Notes: a model not told the origin generated them from the sequence alone. A stretch of DNA of 64,000 nt from an uncultured Saprospiraceae bacterium (GCA_905480605.1 CAJQRD010000072.1:30863-94862); one strand, 5' to 3'. Shown: positions 38,501 through 46,790, counted from the stretch's first letter. Translations and numbers: made by a program.

Positions 38501-38979
38501 AAGCTACATTGGATAAAGTAGGATCTGGTTCAATAGAATATCAATTGAGCAGTTTTGATCCTGGACTGCACAGTATTGATGTAAAAGCGTGGGATATCTT
38601 AAATAATTCTTCAGAAAAAAGAACGGAATTTCTTGTTGTTGAAAGTGGAGAAGGGTTTATAAACAATGTTTTAAATTATCCAAATCCATTTAGTTCAGAC
38701 ACACAATTTAGCTTTGAACATGATCTAAGCGGTAGTAATTTAGACATTTTGATTAGCATTTTCTCTATATCAGGAGAACTCGTAGGGAACATAAAAACCC
38801 AGCGAACTGGCAGTAGTCGCCTTATAAATGATATTCAATGGAATGGTTCAACCGACTCTTATGGGCTCAATACAGGATTTATTCCAGAAGGAATCTATTT
38901 TTACAAAATAAAAATCACATCAAATCAGTTAAATTTGAGTCGTGAAAGCGATTTTCAGAAACTAGTTATATTAAACTAA
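35545..38979 (+). CDS. porU: T9SS sortase PorU
   Basis: The 1144-residue product has a signal peptide (about 1-21), an N-terminal pre-region, a C25 gingipain-like peptidase domain (about 405-765) with the catalytic dyad H644 (NYLGHGG) and C678 (TATCSFTGF), and a C-terminal T9SS sorting-type domain (about 1045-1144: NYPNPFSSDTQFSFEH, SGELV, IPEGIYFYKIKI). PorU removes the C-terminal sorting signal of T9SS cargo at the cell surface and attaches the cargo to lipopolysaccharide; its own domain is kept and binds PorV. porV follows 38 bases downstream. Confidence 0.96.
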   Translation: MRKYKIQLILFLIACNFTTFGQKKASSALSSGDIYKFAVENNGLYRITYDFLNSIEDININSINPQNLNIYSSGGGIVPQILSESRIDDLEAVPILFSGENDGSFDPGDYLIVYMEGADKFHVSNSEIKFEKNVYNTKNYFYLKLNDSQPVRVESQPSLSNTDLISNSTETIIRHEQDRFNLLGSFGGTQGSGKQWFGEVFTNETQQSFDSFFEIPNLVSNARANVQANFASRSNLTTSYELDINGQAFSKNIASTDLGNIEAVYAKTKSINENIDLTTGSPSISITYSKRGDNPEAWLDYIQLITRKNIVYDNEPIFVFDRESANYSSYGFEFNASEAIVWDITDISNVLKIEPNGTGNSKNFSYINNGEISTFIIFEENDVTSQPEYISKVENQNLHSIDRADLVIVYYKEFKEAAEKLSQHRSQHDGLQVVTADVEQIYNEFGGVNDPSAVRDFAKMIYDRDSNFKYMLLLGDGTYDFRGLVPDLEYQNFIPTYQTNESLHPVEAFPSDDFYALLSGGEGGDSLNGALDIGVGRIPAKSLNEAMGVIDKIIHYDTSEKTLGDWKLRLGFTADDEDSNTHIRQADGIARLTEAAHPEFNQQKVYFDAFNQEATPGGARYPDAKNALIANILNGQLVLNYLGHGGPKGWAQERVFQTSDIVNLKNKDRLPLLITATCSFTGFDEPSFVSAGEQALLNPSGGAIALFSTVRAVYSSQNERITREVFETVFTRNEGKALRFGDIIRMSQNANSSDTISSNTRKFLLFGDPSQQLALPEYKIVLNKINSIDIVENQIDTLGALGRMKLAGTIANFEDQSLSDFNGTLLLTVFDKSSNLKTLDNDGEQKIFDFTLRKNILYKGSATVTDGQFEIDFILPKDINFEYGPGSISLYATDGLSKDAGGHYGNLIIGGTSDNGIADNEGPEIDIFLDDRSFVFGGQTGNSPVMIVDLSDENGINLSSTSIGHDITAVFDDESGENLILNEFFQATLDKVGSGSIEYQLSSFDPGLHSIDVKAWDILNNSSEKRTEFLVVESGEGFINNVLNYPNPFSSDTQFSFEHDLSGSNLDILISIFSISGELVGNIKTQRTGSSRLINDIQWNGSTDSYGLNTGFIPEGIYFYKIKITSNQLNLSRESDFQKLVILN

Positions 38980-38989
38980 TATATAATAT

Positions 38990-38997
38990 TATTTTTG
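38990..38997 (+). promoter_or_regulatory. Possible promoter box between porU and porV
   Basis: TATTTTTG matches TAnnTTTG and lies 20 bases before the porV ATG, so porV may have its own start site besides read-through from porU. Confidence 0.35.
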
Positions 38998-39017
38998 CTT
39001 CCATATTATTTTAAACT

Positions 39018-40268
39018 ATGAAACAGACAATAGCTATACTTAGCATATTCTTATTATTCAATCTGTCAGATGCCAACGGCCAATATGACCCTATTAAGAG
39101 GTGTGTAATAGATTCAGATGGACAATGCTTGCCAAATGCATTACTAACTGCAATGCCATTTTTAAGAATTATTCCTGATGCACGTGGAGGTGCGATGGGA
39201 GATGCTGGAATTACAACATCAGCAGATCCCAATTCAATTCATTACAATTCATCAAAATTAGCTTTTGTTGAAAAGGACATGAGTTTTGCAGCTACCTACA
39301 CGCCTTGGTTAAGAAATTTAGGACTTCAAGATGTTTATTTAGCTTACTTATCAGGTTATAAAAAAGTAAATGAAAGAGAGGCATTGGGGTTCGGATTGAG
39401 ATTTTTCTCTTTGGGAGAGATCAACTTCACGGATTTTAGTGGTAATTCGTCAGGAACAGGTAGACCTAGAGAATTAGAGTTTGCGTTTTCTTACAACAGG
39501 AAATTATCAGAAAATTTTTCTGCTGGTCTTACGGCTAAATATATGTATTCAAATTTGGCGGCTGGTCAAGCAATTGGAAATACACCAATTAATGCTGCAA
39601 GTGCATTTGCTGTAGATGTTTCTTTTACTTATAAAAAAGCTGGTAATATGACAGCTTATGGAAGTGAATGGACAATTGGAGGTGCTTTGACTAATTTAGG
39701 ATCAAAAATCACATATACTGGAAGTCAATTTAAAGATTTCTTACCTTCAAATATGGGTCTTGGGGCTGGTTTATTGTTAAATTTTGATGATTTTAACTCT
39801 ATGTCATTTCATTTAGATGTAAATAAATTATTGGTTCCATCGCCTCAATCACCTTTACTAATTGATGCGGAAACTGGTCAAACAACAGAAAATCCAGATT
39901 ATGATGCCAACGGAAATGGAGAACCAGATTACAAAGAACAATCAAACTTTGGAGCATTGTTTAATTCTTTTGGGGATGCACAAGGTGGATTAAATGAGGA
40001 GTTGAAAGAATTCAATTTCTCTTTAGGTGTAGAATACTGGTACAATAAACAATTTGCAGTTAGAGCAGGATATTATTTCGAAAATCCAATTAAGGGTGAT
40101 AGACAATTTATTACTGTAGGCGCTGGACTTAAGTACAATGTATTTGCAATTGATATCTCATACTTGGTACCAACAAACAATAGAAGAAACCCTCTTGATA
40201 ATACACTTAGATTTACACTCCAATTTGATTTTGAAGCATTAACTGGTGATTATGGAGAAGACCAATAA
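39018..40268 (+). CDS. porV: T9SS outer-membrane channel/shuttle protein PorV (LptO)
   Basis: The 416-residue product has a signal peptide (about 1-21) and the FadL-like barrel signature of PorV: FLRIIPDARGGAMGDAGITTSADPNSIHYNSSKLAF and MSFAATYTPWLRNLGLQDVYLAYLSGY near the N-terminus, and a C-terminal strand set with YYFENPIKGDRQFITVGAGLKYNVFAIDISYLVP. PorV binds the sorting domains of T9SS cargo and carries them from the SprA pore to PorU. Position directly after porU is the conserved order. An insert with acidic loop (DYDANGNGEPDYKEQS) is seen at about 295-310. Confidence 0.97.
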   Translation: MKQTIAILSIFLLFNLSDANGQYDPIKRCVIDSDGQCLPNALLTAMPFLRIIPDARGGAMGDAGITTSADPNSIHYNSSKLAFVEKDMSFAATYTPWLRNLGLQDVYLAYLSGYKKVNEREALGFGLRFFSLGEINFTDFSGNSSGTGRPRELEFAFSYNRKLSENFSAGLTAKYMYSNLAAGQAIGNTPINAASAFAVDVSFTYKKAGNMTAYGSEWTIGGALTNLGSKITYTGSQFKDFLPSNMGLGAGLLLNFDDFNSMSFHLDVNKLLVPSPQSPLLIDAETGQTTENPDYDANGNGEPDYKEQSNFGALFNSFGDAQGGLNEELKEFNFSLGVEYWYNKQFAVRAGYYFENPIKGDRQFITVGAGLKYNVFAIDISYLVPTNNRRNPLDNTLRFTLQFDFEALTGDYGEDQ

Positions 40269-40286
40269 TCCAAATATTTCAATAGA

Positions 40287-40323
40287 TAAAAAAAGAGTTG
40301 GCAATTGTCAACTCTTTTTTTTT
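40287..40323 (+). terminator. Rho-independent terminator of porV
   Basis: Arms of about 12 bases (AGAGTTG core with CAACTCT) and an eight-base loop are followed by a run of nine Ts, starting about 20 bases after the porV stop codon. Confidence 0.9.
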
Positions 40324-40351
40324 GGGAGATATTCTTGATTAAAGGTGACAC

Positions 40352-40388
40352 AAAAAAAGCATTTGACGAAAGTCAAATGCTTTTTTAA
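40352..40388 (-). terminator. Rho-independent terminator of the RNase P RNA gene
   Basis: A 15-bp stem (40353-40367 with 40372-40386, arm core GCATTTGAC) encloses a four-base loop. On the minus strand it sits directly past the 3' end of rnpB and ends in a run of Ts. Confidence 0.9.
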
Positions 40389-40393
40389 AAAGT

Positions 40394-40783
40394 TGTAAGC
40401 CGGATTCTGTATTCATCCCGATAGTTATCGGGAGAATTTCTATCATTTATCTAAGCTGCCTACCCTCCTCAATTGACGAATCAATAATGCGAGTAACATT
40501 AATCTTATGCCGTAGCAATAGAATTGAGGTTTACATGACATTTCAACCTGTAAGGTTTATCCAATCCTGATGTTACCATCAGAACTTGTGAGCTCTTACC
40601 TCACATTTTCACCTTTGCCCTAAAAAGTTAGGGTAGTTATTTTCTGTGACACTGGCTGTATCTCTTCCTGATAGTTATCAAGTAGTGACCCCATTCGTTA
40701 AATGGTACAGTACTCTGCGTTGTCCGGACTTTCCTCTCCAACCTACGTTAGAGCGATAGAATACGAAACAAAGTTCGGCTTTA
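40394..40783 (-). ncRNA. rnpB: RNase P RNA (class A)
   Basis: On the minus strand the segment contains the universal 5' core GAGGAAAGTCCGGACA (about 40725-40740) and ends with the conserved 3' part ACAGAATCCGGCTTA (40396-40410). AAGCCG at 40776-40781 pairs with CGGCTT at 40397-40402 as helix P1, giving a length of about 390 nt, normal for type A RNase P RNA. It also contains the GGTAGGCAGC-type and GTGAGGTAAGAGCTCAC segments expected in the specificity and P-helix regions, and a strong hairpin (CCCGATAACTATCGGG). It cleaves the 5' leader from pre-tRNA. Ends are approximate to about 10 bases. Confidence 0.93.
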
Positions 40784-40819
40784 TATCATAAAGTTGCTAG
40801 ATAATACTTAGAAAAATGT

Positions 40820-40960
40820 AAAGCTCCGCCCTGACAGAGCGGAGCTCTGACAGAGCGGAGCTCTGTTAACCGACTCAAATTGTTGATTATCAATACTTTG
40901 GAATTTTATTATTAAAAGTAGCAATTAAAAAATAGTAGGAAGCTCCGCTCTGTCAGAGCT
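40820..40960. repeat. GC-rich repeat family, two direct copies plus one inverted copy
   Basis: The 16-mer ACAGAGCGGAGCTCTG occurs twice in tandem at 40834-40849 and 40850-40865, preceded by a partly inverted copy (GCTCCGC at 40823-40829). A further inverted copy (AGCTCCGCTCTGT) starts at 40941. The units stand out from the AT-rich background and can fold into hairpins. They lie between rnpB and the sensor kinase gene, about 190 bases upstream of its start. Confidence 0.75.
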
Positions 40961-41049
40961 AGGCAAAGCATATTACTTTAGACAATACATTAAATAAAAA
41001 TATAATATGTAACTTGCGCTATATTATAACATTGAAGTGATCAAATCAA

Positions 41050-44000
41050 ATGCTTAAGCAAGTATATATATTATTTTCAGTTTTCCTTCTTGTTCTGTGT
41101 TTGGATATATTTAGTTATCAAAATACTTCAGAACAGTCTTCTGTTATTAAGCTTGAAAGTTATATAAGTGAAAAGCTCAACAATACATCAAAACTTATTT
41201 CTAGCGCGTTAGAAAGTAAACTTTTCACAGTTAAGGAATTGGATATAGATCAGCTCAATAGAATTAAGAAAATTGAGCAGGAATTCAAAAACGCGCATAT
41301 TAGCATACAAATCAGGGACAAAAGAAATCTCATTGTTGGCCTAAATAACAAAGACCACAATACAATTTGTAAAACATTCAAGACGCAAGGTTTTCAATCT
41401 GAAATATGTATAAATCCTTTTAATGAAAAATTAGAAGTATTTAAGTCCATTAATCATGATGCCAATTTAGCACATCAATTCAAATTATCAAATAGTGTAG
41501 AAGGAAGTCATTTGTTGCTTAGTCAAAATATACAAATTATTGGACATTATCGTCCTCAAAATTTAAGCAATCTGATTTTATTACTGTATTTCATTTTGTT
41601 TTTATATGGTTCTTTCAAATTGATAACATCAAATACAAAATGGGGCATTCCATTGTTTTTTATTATTAGAATTGGTTTATTAATATTTCCCCATTGGCAT
41701 GATCGTTATGACAATAGCGTATTAATGCATCAAGTTTTAGATTGGCAAGGTTACAGCACCTATGATTTGTTTTTTGATAGCATAATCACTTTTCTCTTGT
41801 TGTCAAGTTTTTCTAAATCGATTTTCACAAAGCAACCAACAAAAAACTTTGACCAATACAACGCTCTGCATTCTCTATTGATTTCATTATTGATAGTTGG
41901 ACACATCAGATTGATTCAAATACTATCCTTCAGCAATAAAGTTAAGTTATCAATAAATGATCTATCGAAAATTGAACTAAGTGGTATAGCTGTATTCTTT
42001 TCTATTTTATTAATACAAGCAGGTATATTTATCTATGCCGTGAATTTCATCAAAAACATGAAAAGAAATGGAGATAAAAAATCTCTATACTTGAGTCTTG
42101 TTTTATCAACAACTGCAGCAAGTATTTTGATTTATTTTTTCCGTTTAGAGTTGAATATTTTTTTTACATTTTTATTTTTTCTATCCTTTTTTATCCTTCT
42201 AGATCTCTTTCTAGATGTAACATCAAAAAGTATCACCTGGATAATTTGGTGGGGCATATTTTTTGGCCTTTATTTATCAGCGTTATTTTTTAATTATGAT
42301 ATAAAACGTGAGATACAAAAAAGAAGTGATCTTCTAAAAAGTTCTTTCGTTGATGTGAAACCTGAGATTATTGATTCCCTGGTTAAAAACAAGACCTTGG
42401 TTGAAATCAATAATTCACTGGCTGAATTGTTAGTACTGCCAGATGAAGCCAACTATGACAAATCAGATATTGTAAGTTTTCTAAGAAAAAAACACAACAA
42501 TCAAAATATTAAAATTGACATTCTTCACGATTATGAGAAAAGTTATTTTAATGAACTACGGGACACATTGGTTTTCGATAAGATGTCCCCAAATTACTAT
42601 TTTGACAATTTGCTCAATGTACTTTGGTATTCGCAGGACCATCAAGACAGTCTTAAACTTTTTACTGGAATAGAGATATCCCCTTCGCTCTTAAATGACA
42701 TCCCATATATTTATAAAAAGGATGGCCAACAACTCAGACACAACCTTGCTTTGAACGAGGATATATTCACTCGATTGAACAGTCAAAAAGATTCGCATTT
42801 CTTCGCAAATTCTAATGCTTACATTAAACATATTATTGACGACAATACATTTATTGTAAGTAGAAAATCCTTTAGTAGTATTCTTAAACCTATTGCGCTA
42901 TTTTCATTCTTATTCAGTTTTATCATCATATTGGTAATAGGTCTTGGCGTAACAAGTCACTGGATAGTGTTTTTATCAAAGACATGGCCATACAATATCA
43001 AAGGAGTTGAGTCCTTAAATTCAAAAATTCAAATAGCTCTGATTCTGGTTATCTTACTTTCGTTTATATTAATTGCTTTTATTACCAGTTCATTCTTAAA
43101 GACATTTATAGACAATAAAAATGAGACCTACAGAACTGAGCAATTAGAAACATTGTCTAGAGATTTAAACTCACGTGCGAAACTGGCAAATAGTCCTGCA
43201 GAGGCATATGCTATTGGTACAAATTACAAGAACTATATTGAAAATATTCATAATGTTGACTTGACATTCAATGCTTTAACTTCTAATGAGTTTCAACAAG
43301 AATATTTTCCTTTAGCTTACTTTACAAAATATAAAGATGCAGTTGCATTTTCAAACAAAGATAGCAAAGTCAATTTAAGTTATTTACCATTCAAATTCGA
43401 AAATGAATTAATCGGATTTGTAAAAGTCTCTAACAGATCAAACAGCTATCAAGAGTTAAATGTATTTGATTTTCTAGGGTCCATTTTCAATGTGTATGTA
43501 TTCTTGTTTTTAATCGCAAGTGTACTCGCAGTTTTTATTGCAAGGTCCATAACAAAACCATTGTCAATCCTAAATCAAAAATTGTCACAACTGAAATTTG
43601 GAAAGCGAAATGAGTTGATTACATGGGAAGGAGAAGATGAAATTGGGACTTTGATTAGGAATTATAACAACATGGTTAATCAATTGGAGGATAGCGCACA
43701 ATTGTTGGCAAAAACAGAAAGAGATTCGGCATGGAGAGAAATGGCAAAGCAAGTTGCACATGAAATTAAGAATCCTCTAACGCCAATGAAAATGTACATC
43801 CAACACTTGGAAAAAGCGATAAAGCAAAAACCTGAAGAGGCGCATTCAATTGCAAAAAAAATAGCAACAACCCTTTTAGAGCAAGTAGACAATCTAACAC
43901 AAATCGCAAATTCATTTGGAAACTTTGCTGAGCTGCCAAAGTCTTCAAATGAAAAAATAGAATTAAATACTGTCGTAGAAGTCGTCCATAATTTATTCAG

Positions 44001-44427
44001 AAAGAGAGATGATATGGATATAAAATTGTCTGAACCTATAGACACCATTTATGTTTATGCAGACAAGAATCAGCTCATCAGAATATTAAACAATCTTGTT
44101 AAAAACGCTACGGAAGCTATTCCAAAGGAAATGAGAGGATTCATCCACTTACATTTATATCAAAAAGATAACAAAGCGATAATTAAGATTACAGATAATG
44201 GTATGGGTATTCCTGATGACATGAAAGAGAAGGTCTTCCAACCCAAATTTACAACCAAAGATTCAGGATCAGGGTTGGGTCTCGCAATTGCTTTAAACAT
44301 GATCGAATCAATGAATGGCAGGCTGTATTTTGAGTCAGTTGAAGGTGAAGGCACCTCTTTCATCATAGAACTGGATGTAATAAGATCACAATCCATGAGT
44401 TCTGAAAATAGAATAAATTTAGATTAG
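41050..44427 (+). CDS. NtrY-like sensor histidine kinase
   Basis: The 1125-residue product has many membrane segments: a first helix at residues 5-22, a group of helices between about 170 and 420, and later helices around 615-640, 665-690 and 815-835. These flank long extracytoplasmic parts. A HAMP domain (about 835-885) follows, then the dimerisation box with phosphoacceptor H904 (QVAHEIKNPLTPMKMYI) and the ATPase domain (NLVKNATEA, DNGMGIP, FTTKDSGSGLGLA, GTSFIIEL). The box HEIKNPLTPM is characteristic of the NtrY type. No response regulator is adjacent; the NtrC-like protein at 17-18 kb is a candidate partner by type. The ligand is unknown. The unusually large N-terminal membrane part resembles other Bacteroidota NtrY-like kinases. 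Confidence 0.9.
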   Translation: MLKQVYILFSVFLLVLCLDIFSYQNTSEQSSVIKLESYISEKLNNTSKLISSALESKLFTVKELDIDQLNRIKKIEQEFKNAHISIQIRDKRNLIVGLNNKDHNTICKTFKTQGFQSEICINPFNEKLEVFKSINHDANLAHQFKLSNSVEGSHLLLSQNIQIIGHYRPQNLSNLILLLYFILFLYGSFKLITSNTKWGIPLFFIIRIGLLIFPHWHDRYDNSVLMHQVLDWQGYSTYDLFFDSIITFLLLSSFSKSIFTKQPTKNFDQYNALHSLLISLLIVGHIRLIQILSFSNKVKLSINDLSKIELSGIAVFFSILLIQAGIFIYAVNFIKNMKRNGDKKSLYLSLVLSTTAASILIYFFRLELNIFFTFLFFLSFFILLDLFLDVTSKSITWIIWWGIFFGLYLSALFFNYDIKREIQKRSDLLKSSFVDVKPEIIDSLVKNKTLVEINNSLAELLVLPDEANYDKSDIVSFLRKKHNNQNIKIDILHDYEKSYFNELRDTLVFDKMSPNYYFDNLLNVLWYSQDHQDSLKLFTGIEISPSLLNDIPYIYKKDGQQLRHNLALNEDIFTRLNSQKDSHFFANSNAYIKHIIDDNTFIVSRKSFSSILKPIALFSFLFSFIIILVIGLGVTSHWIVFLSKTWPYNIKGVESLNSKIQIALILVILLSFILIAFITSSFLKTFIDNKNETYRTEQLETLSRDLNSRAKLANSPAEAYAIGTNYKNYIENIHNVDLTFNALTSNEFQQEYFPLAYFTKYKDAVAFSNKDSKVNLSYLPFKFENELIGFVKVSNRSNSYQELNVFDFLGSIFNVYVFLFLIASVLAVFIARSITKPLSILNQKLSQLKFGKRNELITWEGEDEIGTLIRNYNNMVNQLEDSAQLLAKTERDSAWREMAKQVAHEIKNPLTPMKMYIQHLEKAIKQKPEEAHSIAKKIATTLLEQVDNLTQIANSFGNFAELPKSSNEKIELNTVVEVVHNLFRKRDDMDIKLSEPIDTIYVYADKNQLIRILNNLVKNATEAIPKEMRGFIHLHLYQKDNKAIIKITDNGMGIPDDMKEKVFQPKFTTKDSGSGLGLAIALNMIESMNGRLYFESVEGEGTSFIIELDVIRSQSMSSENRINLD

Positions 44428-44439
44428 TTTATAATTTAA

Positions 44440-44457
44440 CATGTATTTTAATACATG
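44440..44457. other. Inverted repeat between convergent genes
   Basis: CATGTATT and AATACATG flank a two-base loop in the 42-base gap between the kinase gene (+) and crtZ (-). There is no T run on either side, so a terminator role is only a guess. Confidence 0.3.
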
Positions 44458-44469
44458 ACAAAGATTGAA

Positions 44470-44970
44470 TTACTCTTGATTGGCCATCGTCGTTAACTCC
44501 TTTTTCCAATCTTTTCTTTTCTTAAAAAACTTACGATTGATCACCAAGAGACCAAAAGACTCGCAATCTTCTTTTGTTTTAATGGCATGATGCGCGCCAT
44601 GCGCTCTTAATATAGCTCTTGAATATTTATTATCTAGTTGATTGAACCACTTGAACCTTCTATGTATATATACGTCATGTATTAAAAAGTAAATCATACC
44701 ATAAACAGAAATTCCAACTCCAACAAACAACAATACACTCCACCCATCAACAAATGTTCCTGCCATGTAGCAGAATGCAGATGGAATGGCAAAAACTAAA
44801 AAGAAACGATCGTTTTTCTCGAAAAACCCATGTTTTTGCATAGGATCATGATGATCCTCATGCCATGACCATAACAAACCATGCATAAGATATTTGTGTG
44901 TAAACCAAGCCACAAATTCCATAGTTGCTGTTGTTGCCAATACAATTCCAATCTTAGCTAATATTGTCAT
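44470..44970 (-). CDS. crtZ: Beta-carotene 3-hydroxylase (fatty acid hydroxylase superfamily)
   Basis: The 166-residue membrane protein carries all the di-iron histidine motifs of CrtZ: HKYLMH (25-30), HEDHH (37-41), HDVYIHRR and HGAHH, with hydrophobic helices between. CrtZ adds the 3-hydroxyl groups that turn beta-carotene into zeaxanthin, which suggests a yellow-orange pigmented organism. No other crt genes are in the window. Length and motif order fit CrtZ better than the larger sterol desaturases such as the one at 61.3-62.2 kb. Confidence 0.92.
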   Translation of the reverse strand: MTILAKIGIVLATTATMEFVAWFTHKYLMHGLLWSWHEDHHDPMQKHGFFEKNDRFFLVFAIPSAFCYMAGTFVDGWSVLLFVGVGISVYGMIYFLIHDVYIHRRFKWFNQLDNKYSRAILRAHGAHHAIKTKEDCESFGLLVINRKFFKKRKDWKKELTTMANQE

Positions 44971-45210
44971 GTTCCTTTCAAATTTATTTTGTCTCTATTG
45001 AAGACAAAATTAATCGATTAATGTTTAAATTGATATAAGAGAAAATTTAAATTGATAAAGTATCGATAAAATTACTTTAAATGCATTGAAATTTTCAAGA
45101 ATCACCAATCTCTACAAGTTATAAAATGTACTTCGCAGAAAAAATAAATTCCTAATTAAAATCTAAAACATATATTACCATCTTTACAATTCACCTTAAT
45201 TAAAAGTAAA

Positions 45211-45693
45211 ATGGCAAATATATTAGACATCCTAAAAAAGACAATTGAAGACGTACAAGTAAAAAATCAAAAAGACAAAAATGTAGAAACGGCAGATCCA
45301 TCAATATTTGATTTGTTGAGAAGTGAGGTTACAAAATTAGATCATAAGCATCAGAATAAGCAAATGCAGAAAGGAAAGAGAAATCCTAAAAGCATTTTGG
45401 ACATGATCAAAGATGGTATTGATGGTGTCAGAAAACAGAATAAAAAAGACCCTAATGTAGCTACTGCACCAAAATCTGTATTCGATGACTTAATTAAAAA
45501 GATAGGTCAAAAACAACAGAAACTAGCAAGTACTGGTTTGAAGAAGATTGTTGAGGATTATAATTTGAATATTGAGGGTATGCCCAATGAGGTATTAAAC
45601 CAAATACAAACCCAATATCAAGATGACTTAAAAAAGTTTAATCATCAATATGCAAGTGCTATACACAATCTGATTAGAAATAATAAAAGATAA
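45211..45693 (+). CDS. Small soluble protein with a duplicated motif, function unknown
   Basis: The 160-residue product is highly charged and has no signal peptide or membrane segment. It contains two copies of a 37-residue motif at residues 4-40 and 62-98: ILDILKKTIEDVQVKNQKDKN...SIFDLLRSEV and ILDMIKDGIDGVRKQNKKDPN...SVFDDLIKKI. A short basic linker (QKGKRNPKS) joins them, and a helical C-terminus (EVLNQIQTQYQDDLKKFNHQYASAIHNLIRNN) follows. I do not recognise the family. The gene is well formed: an ATG start in an AT-rich leader and a perfect terminator directly after the stop. The repeated helix pairs suggest a binding scaffold; nothing more can be inferred. Confidence 0.75.
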   Translation: MANILDILKKTIEDVQVKNQKDKNVETADPSIFDLLRSEVTKLDHKHQNKQMQKGKRNPKSILDMIKDGIDGVRKQNKKDPNVATAPKSVFDDLIKKIGQKQQKLASTGLKKIVEDYNLNIEGMPNEVLNQIQTQYQDDLKKFNHQYASAIHNLIRNNKR

Positions 45694-45694
45694 T

Positions 45695-45737
45695 AAAAAA
45701 GACCTTCTGAGAATTATTCCCAGAAGGTCTTTTTTTT
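45695..45737. terminator. Bidirectional rho-independent terminator
   Basis: A 15-bp stem (45695-45709 with 45721-45735, core GACCTTCTG) and an eleven-base loop carry A and T runs at the two ends. It separates the convergent small-protein gene (+) and the NTF2-like gene (-). Confidence 0.92.
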
Positions 45738-45756
45738 AACCAGATATAGAAATCAG

Positions 45757-46605
45757 TTATTTCTCATAAATCTTCAAAAACTCTTTTATGTCATCATTGG
45801 GAACAGTAACCGATAAAACGTAATGTTGCAAATACCAATGGCCATCAATTTTCACAACTACACCAGATCCTCTGCAAGGCCCCATCCAAGTATCAATCAA
45901 TTCATCAAACCAAGCCAACTCCTTAAAGTCACTCGAATATACATTACGACTTACTTTTTTAAAATCCCAAGCTTTACCTTTTGCAAAATATGGAGAAGCA
46001 AATTCCAAAAATTGATTCTTTGTCCATACTTCTGTTTTGTCTGTCCCAATAAAAATCGAGTTATCTGTCATTAAATCAAAGTAGGATATACTGTCTGCAT
46101 TTGTAGCTGCTAAATGCCAATCATCTACCAATTTATTTATTGCATTTTTTTCTTCTTCATAAACACAAGATTCCTTTTTCCTTGTGTCAGAAAGTGAAAT
46201 TATCTTCCATCGCTCACCTTCCAAAGCCATTGTAAAGTTATTTACGCCACAATGACTCAATTGACCTTTATAATAAAAAGTATAGTCCATCCACAAATTA
46301 GCGAGCGAGCCGTCTATTTCAACCTGTAAGTTTGAAATTTGCTCATTCAAGTCTCCAGGTAGGGATTTGGCAACTGACGGAGCAAATCGATCAACTGAAG
46401 ACACAGATATAATCCCTTTACCATTTGGATCCAACATAGTGCTTGAAAGGGAGGCATCTTTATGAAGAACACTTGTCAAATATGAGGTATCTACCTCATT
46501 CATTGCAATAAAAAATTTATGCACTACATCCGATGGGGAATCTATGACTTGAGCATTAATAATTGAGGTCAATAATGCAAAGCTTAGAATTAATTGATAT
46601 TTCAT
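45757..46605 (-). CDS. Secreted protein with two NTF2/SnoaL-like domains
   Basis: After a signal peptide (about 1-18, ending IINAQ) the 282 residues form two domains of the NTF2-like superfamily. The first is at about 22-145 (PSDVVHKFFIAMNEVDTSYLTSVLHKDASL to GERWKIISLSDTR). The second, about 150-275, is DUF4440/SnoaL_3-like (EEKNAINKLVDDWHLAATNADSISYFDLMTDNSIFIGTD to DGHWYLQHYVLSVTVPNDD). Such domains often bind small molecules or act as simple enzymes; no catalytic residues can be named here. It should be periplasmic or secreted. It is monocistronic. Confidence 0.82.
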   Translation of the reverse strand: MKYQLILSFALLTSIINAQVIDSPSDVVHKFFIAMNEVDTSYLTSVLHKDASLSSTMLDPNGKGIISVSSVDRFAPSVAKSLPGDLNEQISNLQVEIDGSLANLWMDYTFYYKGQLSHCGVNNFTMALEGERWKIISLSDTRKKESCVYEEEKNAINKLVDDWHLAATNADSISYFDLMTDNSIFIGTDKTEVWTKNQFLEFASPYFAKGKAWDFKKVSRNVYSSDFKELAWFDELIDTWMGPCRGSGVVVKIDGHWYLQHYVLSVTVPNDDIKEFLKIYEK

Positions 46606-46625
46606 AATTATAAAAATAGTAAAAA

Positions 46626-46790
46626 TTAAAAAAACAACACATTTGACAGCATATCCCGTATAATCCCACCAAAAACAGCTGAGACAACACCCATCAAAAT
46701 AGTAACAACAGGAGACAAGCCAATATCTAAAGTTTTTTGAACTCCTATAATGGTAAATGAAGCCTCATCGTTATATCGATAAGACTTCAT
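46626..46790 (-). pseudogene. Remnant of a TRIC/YicG-family (UPF0126) membrane channel gene
   Basis: A 54-codon frame on the minus strand reads FTIIGVQKTLDIGLSP, then VVTILMGVVSAVFGGIIRDMLSN. This corresponds to the second internal repeat of TRIC/UPF0126 proteins, including the GGxxRD signature. The N-terminal repeat and the rest of the C-terminus are missing: upstream is only a short spacer after the ferredoxin gene stop, and after SNVLFF comes a stop. Full-length members are about 200 residues. It is therefore most likely a decayed fragment, although an ATG and an open frame remain. It lies between the membrane ferredoxin gene and the NTF2-like gene, all on the minus strand. Confidence 0.7.

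Noticed and set aside
43680..44048. 122-codon minus-strand frame inside the kinase gene
   Set aside because: Antisense shadow of the kinase catalytic part; no start context or family.
17078..44427. Declaring the NtrC-like regulator and the NtrY-like kinase a cognate pair
   Set aside because: They are 23 kb apart; the match rests on family type only.
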